Part shown: in pieces, positions 8,216 to 15,508 of the stretch | Position numbering within the stretch: position 1 is the first letter of the stretch | Layout of the letters: every line of letters begins with the position of its first letter | NCBI GenBank assembly: GCA_964371655.1 | Contig: CAYJOD010000064.1 | Span: forward strand, 1 to 36,844 | Direction: 5' to 3' | Source: CAZGSN01 sp964371655 | GTDB taxonomy: Bacteria; Desulfobacterota; Binatia; HRBIN30 | DNA: 36,844 bases | The notes under the pieces: model-generated | The model's input: only the letters and a program-made list of their open reading frames with translations | Databases searched by the model: none | Told to the model about the DNA's origin: nothing | Made by a program: the position numbers and the translations under genes

Positions 8216-8957
8216 AGACAAGCCGTACTACGGGCACGGCCTTCCCTATTTGAGAAGCGGCGCGCTGAAAGGCAGCTTGATCGTAATCGAAGGCAGCGAC
8301 GGGGTTGGTCGCTCGACCCAGATCGAGCAACTGAAGCGTTGGCTGGAAGTCCAAGGCTACGCCGTCACCAGCACGGGGTGGGCGCGTTCGCCGCTGCTGT
8401 CGGAGACGATCAACGAAGCGAAAGCCGGCCATGAGCTCACCGTCGCAACTTTCAGCATGCTCTACGCGGCCGACTTTGCCGACCGCTTGGAGAACGAAAT
8501 CATTCCAGCGTTGCGCGCCGGATTCATCGTGGTGGCCGACCGCTATCTGTATACCGCGTTCGCGCGCAATGCGGTGATGGGTGCGAATCGCGATTGGACC
8601 CGCAAGCTGTTCGGCTTTGCGCTCGTTCCTGACTTGGTTCTCTATCTCAAGGTCGACGTCGACACCCTCATTCCGCGGGTCCTCGAGGGCAAGGGAATGG
8701 ACTACTGGGAATCGGGCATGCACCTGGCCTTGGGCAGCGACATCTATGACAGCTTTCGGCGCTACCAGACACGATTGATCCGCGAGTATGATCGCCTCGC
8801 AAGAGAGTTTCACTTCGTCGCCGTCGATGCCCGCAAGCCGGTGGACAAGGTGCAGGCCGACCTCCGTAAGCACATCTCGTCGTATCTGCGGCCGATCCGG
8901 GCCACCAAGCCAGCCGCGACAAAGACTGCGACAGCCGCGACGGAACCGGTAGAGTAG
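8205..8957 (+). CDS. Thymidylate-kinase-like P-loop protein 2 (Walker A Lys replaced by Arg)
   Basis: Paralogue of the preceding protein, 250 residues, overlapping it by 11 bases with GAGG 6 bases before the ATG. Shared blocks are the P-loop region, TFSMLYAADFADRL (82-95; TFSILHAVDFADRL in kinase 1), ADRYLYTAFARN (111-122) and a downstream block ESGMHLALGSD / DSFRRYQ. The P-loop reads GSDGVGRST (30-38), with Arg36 where Lys is nearly universal. It could be a weak or regulatory partner of kinase 1, perhaps as a heterodimer; that is inference. The Ala/Thr/Lys-rich tail (residues 232-250) looks disordered. The pair probably arose by tandem duplication. Confidence 0.8.
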   Translation: MHNEDKPYYGHGLPYLRSGALKGSLIVIEGSDGVGRSTQIEQLKRWLEVQGYAVTSTGWARSPLLSETINEAKAGHELTVATFSMLYAADFADRLENEIIPALRAGFIVVADRYLYTAFARNAVMGANRDWTRKLFGFALVPDLVLYLKVDVDTLIPRVLEGKGMDYWESGMHLALGSDIYDSFRRYQTRLIREYDRLAREFHFVAVDARKPVDKVQADLRKHISSYLRPIRATKPAATKTATAATEPVE

Positions 8958-8961
8958 GCCG

Positions 8962-10560
8962 ATGCCGGCGGGACTCGTGGCCTCTGAGCTCGAAGCGAAG
9001 CTGCTAGTCGAGCGCGAAGGCGACCTGGACACGTTGGCGCGACTGACGCGGCTCGGGCACTATCGACTGCGGGCGCGACCCATCCAAGACCTCTATTCCG
9101 TGTATCTCGATACCAAAGACCTAGCCCTGGCCCGACACGGTGTTGCCTTGCGGGTGCGGCGTTGCGGCGAAACCTGGGAAGCAACAGTGAAGTGGGCGGG
9201 CTCTGTCCGCGGTGTCATCCATCAACGCCCCGAGTTGACCTCGGCTCTAGCCGGCCCACCCGCGGCGCGGTTCACGCTGCCGCCGGACTTTCGCATCCAT
9301 CTCACGGCCATGCTCGCCGGGCGCGAGGTGGCGCCGATCTTGGTCAGCGAGATTCAGCGCACCCCGATTGACGTTCTCGATGCACAGGCAGTTCGCCGTT
9401 TGGCCGAGATCGCGCTCGACCGCGTCTACCTCCATGGCCCGCGGAAACGCGATCCGCGCGGCGAGCGCTACTGCGAGATCGAGGTCGAACGCAAAGACGG
9501 GACGGTGGAAGACGTCGCCAGCATCACCGCCTTGATACGTCGCGGTCGCCGCATGCACGCGGCACCTGACACCAAGTTCTCCCGCGGCCTGCGTCTGCTC
9601 TACGCGTCGGCAGGACCTGCTCTGCCGCTTTCGATCGACTTGGACTTCGACGATTCTGCGAATGTCGCGGCGCGCAAGATTGTGGCCCGGCACTTCCGGC
9701 GCCTCATCGAGCACGACCCCGGCACACGTCTGGGGCACGACCCGGAAGCCCTGCACGACATGCGCGTTGCCACACGTCGCCTGCGAGCTGTCGTGCGGGT
9801 GCTCGCACCGTCATTTCCAGCGGGCCTGCACAAGACCCTGACACGCGAGTTGCGTTGGCTAGGGCAGCTCTTGGGATCGGTGCGGGACATCGACGTTCAG
9901 CTGCAGCGCCTCGATGCGCGCAAGCGCGACTTGCGAGGCAACCGATGTCCGGCCTTGCGTCCCTATGCGGAGTACCTCGGTAGGTTGCGCCAGCACAGCC
10001 GTGCTTTGATGCTCGCAGGGTTGGACTCGCCTCGTTATCTCCATCTGCTGCGCAAGCTCGAGGCCTACGCGACGGCGCCGATTGCCGGGGACCCGAGCGA
10101 GTCGATCGCCGCGATTGGCGTGCGCACCATTCGCAAGGCTCACAAACAACTTCGCAAGCGCGGCGACAAGATCAGCAAGGACCCGTCGGCGGAGGACTTG
10201 CACGAGGTTCGCATCCGTTCGAAGCGGGTGCGTTACATATGCGAGTTCCTAAGCCCTTTGACCGGCAGGCCCGGGAGACGCTTCGTTAAGCGTATGGTCG
10301 AACTGCAAACCTTGCTCGGCGCGCACAACGATGCGGTCGTCGCGACCGAATACGTGCGCCGCTTCCTGAACGATGAGTCCGCCACGGTGTCCGACGCGAC
10401 TCGTCGTTCCGTGGCGCGTTTGATCCGGGCCGACGAAGAACAGGCGCTCGACTCCCGCTCCGGGTTTCATCGAGCCTGGAAACGCTTCGCGCGACGGCAA
10501 GCTGCGGACGAGGTAGAAGCGACGCTCGACCGGCTGAGCGAGCCGCGACGAGAAGGGTAG
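8962..10560 (+). CDS. CYTH-CHAD domain protein
   Basis: Two-domain phosphate-chemistry protein of 532 residues. Residues 7-215 form a CYTH/triphosphate-tunnel domain, opening with the ExExK signature (Glu9, Glu11, Lys13) and containing VYLDTKDLALARHGVALRVR. Such tunnels cleave or bind triphosphates, including inorganic tripolyphosphate. Residues 230-520 form a CHAD domain of helices rich in His and Arg, with HDMRVATRRLRAVVR (265-279) and HEVRIRSKRVRYICEF (414-429); CHAD domains bind polyphosphate. It starts 4 bases after the second kinase gene, so the two are probably co-translated. The domain pair is common; its setting with two kinases is the unusual part. Confidence 0.93.
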   Translation: MPAGLVASELEAKLLVEREGDLDTLARLTRLGHYRLRARPIQDLYSVYLDTKDLALARHGVALRVRRCGETWEATVKWAGSVRGVIHQRPELTSALAGPPAARFTLPPDFRIHLTAMLAGREVAPILVSEIQRTPIDVLDAQAVRRLAEIALDRVYLHGPRKRDPRGERYCEIEVERKDGTVEDVASITALIRRGRRMHAAPDTKFSRGLRLLYASAGPALPLSIDLDFDDSANVAARKIVARHFRRLIEHDPGTRLGHDPEALHDMRVATRRLRAVVRVLAPSFPAGLHKTLTRELRWLGQLLGSVRDIDVQLQRLDARKRDLRGNRCPALRPYAEYLGRLRQHSRALMLAGLDSPRYLHLLRKLEAYATAPIAGDPSESIAAIGVRTIRKAHKQLRKRGDKISKDPSAEDLHEVRIRSKRVRYICEFLSPLTGRPGRRFVKRMVELQTLLGAHNDAVVATEYVRRFLNDESATVSDATRRSVARLIRADEEQALDSRSGFHRAWKRFARRQAADEVEATLDRLSEPRREG

Positions 10561-10591
10561 GCGCACGTCAAGACTGCGTTGAGGTTTCAAG

Positions 10592-11101
10592 ATGAGTTGC
10601 ACCCTTTACTTGGTCCGCCACGGCATTGCCGTCGACGCCGGCCCCGGCGTTCGGGATGCCGACCGTGCCCTGACTCCCGAAGGCGCGCGCAAGATGACGA
10701 GGGCGGCGTTCGGTCTTCGCCGCCTCGGGGTCCTCCCAGACGCCATCCTGGCGAGTCCGCTGTGCCGTGCCGAACAAACCGCCGAACGCTTGTGTCGTGT
10801 TCTCAGTCCCGACTCCGCCGTCGAGATCTACGCAGCGTTGGCGCCGGGACACGCGCCAATCGAGACGTTGAGAGGCCTCCTGACTCATCGCGGTTCGCGG
10901 CAGCTCATCCTCGTCGGGCATCAACCCGACATGGGCGAGCTCGCTTCCTACCTCTTGAGCGGATCGACGGCTCTCGTGCCATTCGACTTCAAGAGAGGCG
11001 CAGTTGCGGCCATCGCCGTGTCGGCGCTGCCGCCGCGTCCGGCGGGAATCCTGCGTTGGTTCATGACCTCGAAGCAGCTGCGCGCTCTCGGCCGACGCTA
11101 A
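10592..11101 (+). CDS. sixA: SixA-type phosphohistidine phosphatase
   Basis: Small histidine-phosphatase-superfamily enzyme (169 residues) that removes phosphate from phosphohistidine in proteins or from small phosphorylated substrates. The catalytic RHG is at 9-11 (His10), ASPLCRAEQTAE (54-65) is the characteristic Arg-containing loop, and the second active-site His is in ILVGHQPDMG (His110). Length and lack of insertions fit SixA rather than phosphoglycerate mutase. ATG at 10592 follows GAGG by 7 bases and is 31 bases from the CYTH-CHAD stop. SixA genes are often found next to CHAD genes, which supports a functional link. Confidence 0.85.
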   Translation: MSCTLYLVRHGIAVDAGPGVRDADRALTPEGARKMTRAAFGLRRLGVLPDAILASPLCRAEQTAERLCRVLSPDSAVEIYAALAPGHAPIETLRGLLTHRGSRQLILVGHQPDMGELASYLLSGSTALVPFDFKRGAVAAIAVSALPPRPAGILRWFMTSKQLRALGRR

Positions 11102-11165
11102 GCGGCAGCGCAGGCAGTTCGGCGTGTCCCGGATCGCTCCGCGGTCGCGCGATCCTGCGCGTAGG

Positions 11166-11192
11166 TTGCTATACAATACTGTTATGTATAAT
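11166..11192 (+). promoter_or_regulatory. Possible sigma-70-like promoter for the ORF6N gene
   Basis: TTGCTA (11166-11171) and a perfect TATAAT (11187-11192) are separated by 15 bases, slightly short. Transcription would begin near 11199, leaving a leader of only about 5 bases before the ATG at 11204. The AT-rich patch stands out in GC-rich surroundings. Confidence 0.4.
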
Positions 11193-11203
11193 ATCTCCGT
11201 GGC

Positions 11204-11749
11204 ATGACGATGAAGCGCTCGAACGGTGGATCGGCAAGACGTAAGCGGCTTGACGCGGTTGCGCACGTCGAACGCTGCATCCTCGTGTTGCGCGGGCAAC
11301 GTGTCATGCTGAGCACGCATCTCGCCGTGCTGTATGGGGTCGAGGCGCGCATCCTCGTTCAAGCGGTGAAGAGGAACCTCGACAGATTCCCCGCTGATTT
11401 CATGTTTCAGCTCTCCGCCCCTGAGCTCCGAAACTTGAAATCACAATCTGAGATTTCAAGTTGGGGCGGTGCGCGCCGTGCCGCGCCATATGCCTTCACG
11501 GAACAGGGCGTGGCCATGCTATCGAGCGTGCTCCGAAGTCAGCGTGCCATCCAGGTGAACGTCGAAGTGATGCGCGCGTTCGTTCGGCTGCGAGGGTTAT
11601 TGGCGGCGAACACCGATCTGACCCGCAAGATTGACGGCTTGGAGCGACGCTACGATGCGCAGTTCAAAGTCGTATTCGACGCCATCCGGCAACTCATGGC
11701 GTTCCCGAAGGCCAAGTCGCGGGGGATCGGCTTCCGCGCCGATGCGTGA
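11204..11749 (+). CDS. ORF6N-domain DNA-binding protein
   Basis: 181-residue protein with an N-terminal ORF6N domain (about 20-125), a fold linked to KilA-N/Bro phage regulators and often encoded near restriction systems. Diagnostic stretches are VMLSTHLAVLYGVE (33-46), ADFMFQLS (64-71), SSWGGARRAAPYAFTEQGV (88-106) and the helix VNVEVMRAFVRLR. Residues 130-160 look coiled-coil. There is no good ribosome-binding site; with a promoter at 11166-11192 the mRNA could be nearly leaderless. ATG at 11210 is a close alternative. No restriction genes flank it here. The central motif is encoded by a perfect inverted repeat (11432-11462). The target is unknown. Confidence 0.85.
   Translation: MTMKRSNGGSARRKRLDAVAHVERCILVLRGQRVMLSTHLAVLYGVEARILVQAVKRNLDRFPADFMFQLSAPELRNLKSQSEISSWGGARRAAPYAFTEQGVAMLSSVLRSQRAIQVNVEVMRAFVRLRGLLAANTDLTRKIDGLERRYDAQFKVVFDAIRQLMAFPKAKSRGIGFRADA
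11432..11462. repeat. Inverted repeat inside the ORF6N coding sequence
   Basis: Arms AACTTGAAATC (11432-11442) and GATTTCAAGTT (11452-11462) are perfect complements around a 9-base loop and encode the NLKS and ISS parts of the motif. A near-identical structure lies at 171-205. Confidence 0.85.
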
Positions 11750-11754
11750 AGAGC

Positions 11755-11775
11755 CTTGCTGCTGTCCGCAGCAAG
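11755..11775 (+). terminator. Hairpin directly after the ORF6N gene
   Basis: Eight-base perfect stem CTTGCTGC / GCAGCAAG with a 5-base loop, starting 6 bases after the stop at 11749. No U-tract follows, so termination is plausible but unproven. The rest of 11776-11982 shows no gene. Confidence 0.4.
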
Positions 11776-11982
11776 AGCCGAGTGTCGCTCCTGCGCGGCC
11801 GCGGCGGCGAACCGCAGCGCCAACCCGACAACGTGCTGCCGGTGCCCCCGGCCACGGCATCCTATCCCCGATGACCGTCATCAGCAGGCCCGCTGCGGTC
11901 GTTCTCGGCGAGAAACTCGTACGCTGGGGTGGCAAGTCGTGCCGGGAGTGTTATGAAAGCGCGACGTTGAGGCCTTAGGGAC

Positions 11983-12210
11983 ATGCCGATTTACGAGTAT
12001 CACTGCGCGGCTTGCGGAATTGAGTTCGAAGAACTGACCTCCGCAGCCAATGCGACGAAGGTGACCTGCCAAGCTTGCGGCAGCCGTCGTGTCGCGCGTT
12101 TGTTGTCGGCATTTGCTGTGGCGAGCGGCTCCAAGAAGGCAGCCGCCGCGGATCCTGGGCCTTGCGGTGACTGTGGTTCATTCGAGCGCGGTAGGTGTAG
12201 TTTGAACTGA
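11983..12210 (+). CDS. FmdB-family zinc-ribbon regulatory protein
   Basis: 75-residue small protein beginning MPIYEYHCAACGIEFEE, the hallmark of the FmdB zinc-ribbon family. Two CxxC pairs (CAAC, 8-11, and CQAC, about 29-32) should bind one zinc. A further cluster, CGDCGSFERGRC, at the C-terminus is common in the family and could bind metal too. First named as a putative regulator of formamidase genes, the family's general role is unsettled. GAGG about 10 bases upstream may serve as the ribosome site. A UUCG hairpin follows at 12272. Confidence 0.85.
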   Translation: MPIYEYHCAACGIEFEELTSAANATKVTCQACGSRRVARLLSAFAVASGSKKAAAADPGPCGDCGSFERGRCSLN

Positions 12211-12271
12211 CCGCGCCAATTCCGACCACAGATCTCAGACTACGGATCGCAGACTACACGTGTACAGCCTA

Positions 12272-12287
12272 CCCCGCTTCGGTGGGG
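12272..12287. terminator. UUCG-tetraloop hairpin
   Basis: A six-pair stem (CCCCGC with GGTGGGG partners, one G-U pair) capped by TTCG at 12278-12281. The C(UUCG)G loop is unusually stable in RNA. It lies 62 bases after the FmdB stop with no U-tract. Just upstream, at about 12226-12258, is a short imperfect direct repeat containing CAGACTAC. Confidence 0.35.
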
Positions 12288-12386
12288 CTGGATCGCTTTC
12301 ACCGGATCTTCGTGCTGGCGTAACCGTCCTGTCATTCCCGCCGTCTATGCTCCAGCACAAGAAAAAGGATGAAAGAGAGAGAAAGA

Positions 12387-12644
12387 ATGGAAGCAGCAAT
12401 CGTAACTCAACCTCAGGAAAATCGCCCGTCGTACGACGTGGTCGTCACGGCGCCGGGTGCGTCGGTTTCGGAATTCGCGGTGCGCGCAATCGTACAGCGG
12501 CACCGTGCCAAGCTGCAGTCGATCGTCAGTCGGGACCCGCAACGGGCACACCTGCGCATGGCGACGAATTGTGTCTATGACATCATCATCGCCTTGGAAG
12601 CGGTCGGCATGGACGTCGTGCGTGTCGTCGCTACGGCGCAATAA
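12387..12644 (+). CDS. Small protein of unknown function
   Basis: 85-residue acid/base-balanced protein starting MEAAIVTQPQENRPSYDV. The first 25 residues look flexible; VSEFAVRAIVQRHRAKLQSIV and ATNCVYDIIIALEAVGMDVVRVV look helical or mixed. I do not recognise the family. ATG at 12387 is preceded by the purine-rich GAGAGAAAGA; an in-frame ATG at 12369 is also possible. Codons after residue 15 show the third-position GC preference of neighbouring genes. It is flanked by two hairpins and is convergent with thrH. Confidence 0.5.
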   Translation: MEAAIVTQPQENRPSYDVVVTAPGASVSEFAVRAIVQRHRAKLQSIVSRDPQRAHLRMATNCVYDIIIALEAVGMDVVRVVATAQ

Positions 12645-12666
12645 CTGAACCGTAAACTCCAATTCT

Positions 12667-12688
12667 TGCGCCGCTTCGGGGCGGCGCA
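12667..12688. terminator. Hairpin between convergent genes
   Basis: Perfect 8-base stem TGCGCCGC / GCGGCGCA with a TTCGGG loop, midway between the small protein (stop 12644) and thrH (stop 12711). It could end transcription from both sides, although neither strand has a strong U-tract. Confidence 0.5.
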
Positions 12689-12710
12689 GGTGCCTGGCTC
12701 GGGCTGCTGG

Positions 12711-13322
12711 CTACGCGCCTAGCTTGGCCGCCGCGTCCGTGAATGCGGCCTGCAGCTCTGCGTAGGTCGTCGTCACCCGGAACTGCGGGAACTCGCGAAT
12801 CACGTTGTCGGGCGGCCGGAACAGAATTCCCACGTCGGCCTCGTCCAGCATCGTCGTATCGTTGTACGAGTCTCCCGCGGCGACGACCGGAAAGTTGAGC
12901 AGCTTCAGAGCCATCACGGCCTTGCGCTTTCCGTCTTGGATGCGGAGCTTGTAGTCGGTGATGCGGCCCTGCGCATCGACGATCAGAGAGTTGCCGAACA
13001 GACACGGGTAGTCGAGCTGTGCGAGTAGCGGCGCGGCGAATTGATAGAACGTGTCGGACAAAATGATCACCTGGTAGCTCTGGCGCAGCCAATCCACGAA
13101 CGCTTCGGCACCGTCCAACGGACGCATCGCGCCGATGACCCGCTGAATGTCGTGCAGGGTCAGCTTGTGTGCGTCGAGGATCCGCAGGCGGTTGCGCATC
13201 AGCTTGTCGTAATCCGGCTCGTCGCGAGTCGTGAGCAGCAGTTCGTCGATCCCGGTCGCTTTCGCGACGTTGATCCAGACCTCCGGGATCAGCACCCCTT
13301 CCAAGTCGAGACACGCAATCAT
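12711..13322 (-). CDS. thrH: ThrH: phosphoserine phosphatase / homoserine phosphotransferase
   Basis: HAD-superfamily enzyme that dephosphorylates phosphoserine and can move the phosphate to homoserine, linking serine and threonine synthesis. The 203 residues follow ThrH closely: IACLDLEGVLIPE (motif I, nucleophile Asp6), TTRDEPDYDKLMRNRLRIL, VIILSDTFYQF (motif II Ser), and AAGDSYNDTTML (motif IV Asp pair), ending in ENVIREFPQF-like DNVIREFPQF. ATG at 13322 is chosen because family similarity starts there; a TTG at 13358 would add 12 unconserved residues. No other threonine or serine gene is adjacent. Confidence 0.93.
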   Translation of the reverse strand: MIACLDLEGVLIPEVWINVAKATGIDELLLTTRDEPDYDKLMRNRLRILDAHKLTLHDIQRVIGAMRPLDGAEAFVDWLRQSYQVIILSDTFYQFAAPLLAQLDYPCLFGNSLIVDAQGRITDYKLRIQDGKRKAVMALKLLNFPVVAAGDSYNDTTMLDEADVGILFRPPDNVIREFPQFRVTTTYAELQAAFTDAAAKLGA

Positions 13323-13445
13323 GGGCGCGTGGCTAGCCTTTCCGTCGCGAACCGGCAACCCGCCGCTGGATCGAAACGGCAGACAAAGCGAAAGGCTCGT
13401 GGTGCATTTTCGGCAGGAGGGCGACCGCTCGCCGTCCGAAGAGTG

Positions 13446-13476
13446 TTGATAGACAATTTCCTCAACTCGCTATAAG
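13446..13476 (+). promoter_or_regulatory. Possible promoter for the envelope operon
   Basis: TTGATA (13446-13451) and TATAAG (13471-13476) lie 19 bases apart in the divergent thrH/lipoprotein gap, 40 bases before the ATG at 13517. GGCCC/GGGCC arms around 13481-13497 form a small dyad downstream of the -10 box that could bind a regulator. The wide spacer keeps confidence low. Confidence 0.3.
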
Positions 13477-13516
13477 GCATGGCCCCAGTCTTGGGCCTGA
13501 GTGTGGAGCGCGTTGC

Positions 13517-15508
13517 ATGAGAAATTGGATTGTCGCGTCGGTTCTGTCCACCACCGTCATCTCGCTTGCTGCTTGTGGAGGCGGGGGTTCGTCGAATTCT
13601 CCGGGCGGCGGCCAGGCTACCGTTGGATTCGGAGAGGTGCCGGCCGCTGCAAAGATGACCCGGCTCATCTTTTCCAGCGGTGCCTTTCGCTGTTGTGTCG
13701 CGATTGATCCCAAGCTGTTGCCCACGGGATCATCGGGGCAGCAGCAGGTGGTCCTGAGTGAGCTTCCCGCCGGTGCTGGCACCTTGAGTGTCACCGCGTT
13801 CGCGACAGATTTCGCCCCGGCACCGCCGGGAACCACGACGATGTGCGCCACCAGCCCGCCGCAATTCGCGCGCCCGTGCGACCCATCGCGTAGCGCGTCG
13901 CCAAGCTTCGAGGCCGCGCCCTTCGACCTCGACGTCGTTCCCGGATCGCGCGTCGATGCCGGGCCTGTGCTGCCGCTGGCGTTGCCGTTCGTTACCGACC
14001 TGCATCCCGCCGCGGGCGAATCCATTGCCTCAGGTCTGGAGATCTCGTTCGCCGTCGTCGACGCGCTCTCGGGCATCGATCGTGGCTCCGTCCGCGCCGA
14101 CCTGACGACGTCGGGCACCAGCTCGCTGCAGATTGCTCTGTCTGAGTGCGACGACCGCTCCGCCGACAAGTGCACGCCCGATGGCGTTTTGCAGGTCACC
14201 GGCTTCCGGGTCAGTGCGACCCTGGCCGGCGTCGCCGCCGGGCCCGCGCAATTGCGTATCCGCGCGCAAGATCGCGGCGTGTCGCCCGCGGCGCTGGACT
14301 TTACCTACGGGTTCACGGTGGGACCGGAGCACACGGCGACACCGACGGTCACGCCGACGTCCTCGACGACGTCGACTCCGACGCTTACGCCGACCCACAC
14401 CGCTACGCCGACGCGAACGCCGACCGCTACCTTCACGTCGACGCCGACGGCCACGCCCACCAACACGCCTACCCCAACCGTGACGGTGACCCTCACCCCT
14501 ACGGCGACGGCGACACCTTCGGCGACCCCCACGGCGACCCCGACCGCAACGTTCTCGGCGACGGTCACCGCGACCGCAACCGCGACGTCGACGCCGACGA
14601 TTACTCTTACGCCGCTGCCGCGCGTGCTCGCCTACGTGGCGAACACAAGCGCGGGCAGTATCTCCGTGGTCAATACCCGCGACCGTTCGGTGGTCACCAC
14701 GATTGAAGTCGGCGCGCGCCCGATCGGTGTCGCCCTTGCCGCCGACGGCCGCCGTCTCTACGTGGCCTCGGAGTCCTCACAAACGGTCTCGGTGATCGAC
14801 ACCGCCACGCAGAGCGTCGTGGATGTCATCGCGGTTGGCGGCAATCCCTTCGCTCTGGCGGTCACCCCGGATGGAAGATTCGTTTACGTTGCGGCGCGCG
14901 TCCTCGATCAGGTGCTCATCATCGATGCGGCGACCAATCGGATCGTCAAGCGAGTCACGGTGGGCAAGGATCCCGGCATCGTCGCCATCTCGCGCGATGG
15001 CTTGCGCGCCTACGTAGCCAACCAGGGTGGGAACTCGGTGTCGGTGCTCGACACACAATCGCAGACATTGCAGGCGACCTTCCCGGTTGGCGACTTCCCC
15101 GGTGGTCTGGCGTTGGGCGCCGGCGATTCGATGTTGTACGTCATCAATGAGCGCTCCGATGACATGTCGGTCGTCGATGCCCGATCGGGGGCGCTGGTCA
15201 CCAGCATTCCGATTGCCGGTCAGGGAGAGGTCGTCGCCGTCGCCACCGACGGCTCGCTCGTCTTCGTCACCCGCGAGCTGCGCGACGCGGTCGCCTTCGT
15301 CGATACCGCGACCAATCAAGTCGCCGACTTCGTCACGGTTGGCAGCACGCCGTACGGCTTGGCGGTAACTCCTGACGGGCACGAGCTGTGGGTGGTGAAT
15401 AACGTCGGGAACAGCGTCAGCGTCATCGATATCGCGACCCGCCTCGAACGCCACAAGATCGGCGTCGGCGAGGGGCCGACGACCATCGCCATCGGGGTGG
15501 TGCCATGA
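13517..15508 (+). CDS. Lipoprotein with Thr/Pro linker and seven-bladed YVTN beta-propeller
   Basis: 663-residue predicted envelope lipoprotein. The signal peptide ends in the lipobox SLAAC (Cys20), followed by GGGG. Residues 25-270 form a poorly characterised N-terminal domain with scattered Cys. Residues about 273-360 are a low-complexity Thr/Pro/Ala linker. Residues 365-663 hold seven repeats of about 42 residues of the type SVSVIDTATxxVxxxIxVGxxPxGxAVTPDG, giving a complete seven-bladed propeller. Such propellers usually bind proteins or sugars outside the cell. GGAG 7 bases upstream supports the start. Its stop overlaps the next start (ATGA at 15505), so the two are translationally coupled. 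Confidence 0.9.
   Translation: MRNWIVASVLSTTVISLAACGGGGSSNSPGGGQATVGFGEVPAAAKMTRLIFSSGAFRCCVAIDPKLLPTGSSGQQQVVLSELPAGAGTLSVTAFATDFAPAPPGTTTMCATSPPQFARPCDPSRSASPSFEAAPFDLDVVPGSRVDAGPVLPLALPFVTDLHPAAGESIASGLEISFAVVDALSGIDRGSVRADLTTSGTSSLQIALSECDDRSADKCTPDGVLQVTGFRVSATLAGVAAGPAQLRIRAQDRGVSPAALDFTYGFTVGPEHTATPTVTPTSSTTSTPTLTPTHTATPTRTPTATFTSTPTATPTNTPTPTVTVTLTPTATATPSATPTATPTATFSATVTATATATSTPTITLTPLPRVLAYVANTSAGSISVVNTRDRSVVTTIEVGARPIGVALAADGRRLYVASESSQTVSVIDTATQSVVDVIAVGGNPFALAVTPDGRFVYVAARVLDQVLIIDAATNRIVKRVTVGKDPGIVAISRDGLRAYVANQGGNSVSVLDTQSQTLQATFPVGDFPGGLALGAGDSMLYVINERSDDMSVVDARSGALVTSIPIAGQGEVVAVATDGSLVFVTRELRDAVAFVDTATNQVADFVTVGSTPYGLAVTPDGHELWVVNNVGNSVSVIDIATRLERHKIGVGEGPTTIAIGVVP
14333..14610 (+). 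repeat. Thr/Pro-encoding low-complexity repeat tract
   Basis: Irregular tandem repeats of ACSCCSACS-type triplet pairs encode the TPTxTPT linker of the lipoprotein. The tract produces long open frames in other phases (for example Val/Gly-rich on the minus strand), which are by-products. Such tracts can change length by slippage. Confidence 0.8.

Noticed and set aside
8100..9032. 310-codon minus-strand frame across kinase 2
   Set aside because: Runs opposite to coupled, conserved genes and shows no domain.
14305..14568. Val/Gly-rich minus-strand frame and Asp/His-rich plus frame within the Thr/Pro tract
   Set aside because: By-products of the repeating codons in the lipoprotein linker.
14333..14610. 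Tandem repeats considered as a CRISPR array
   Set aside because: Units are short, irregular and coding; there are no spacers of even length and no cas genes.
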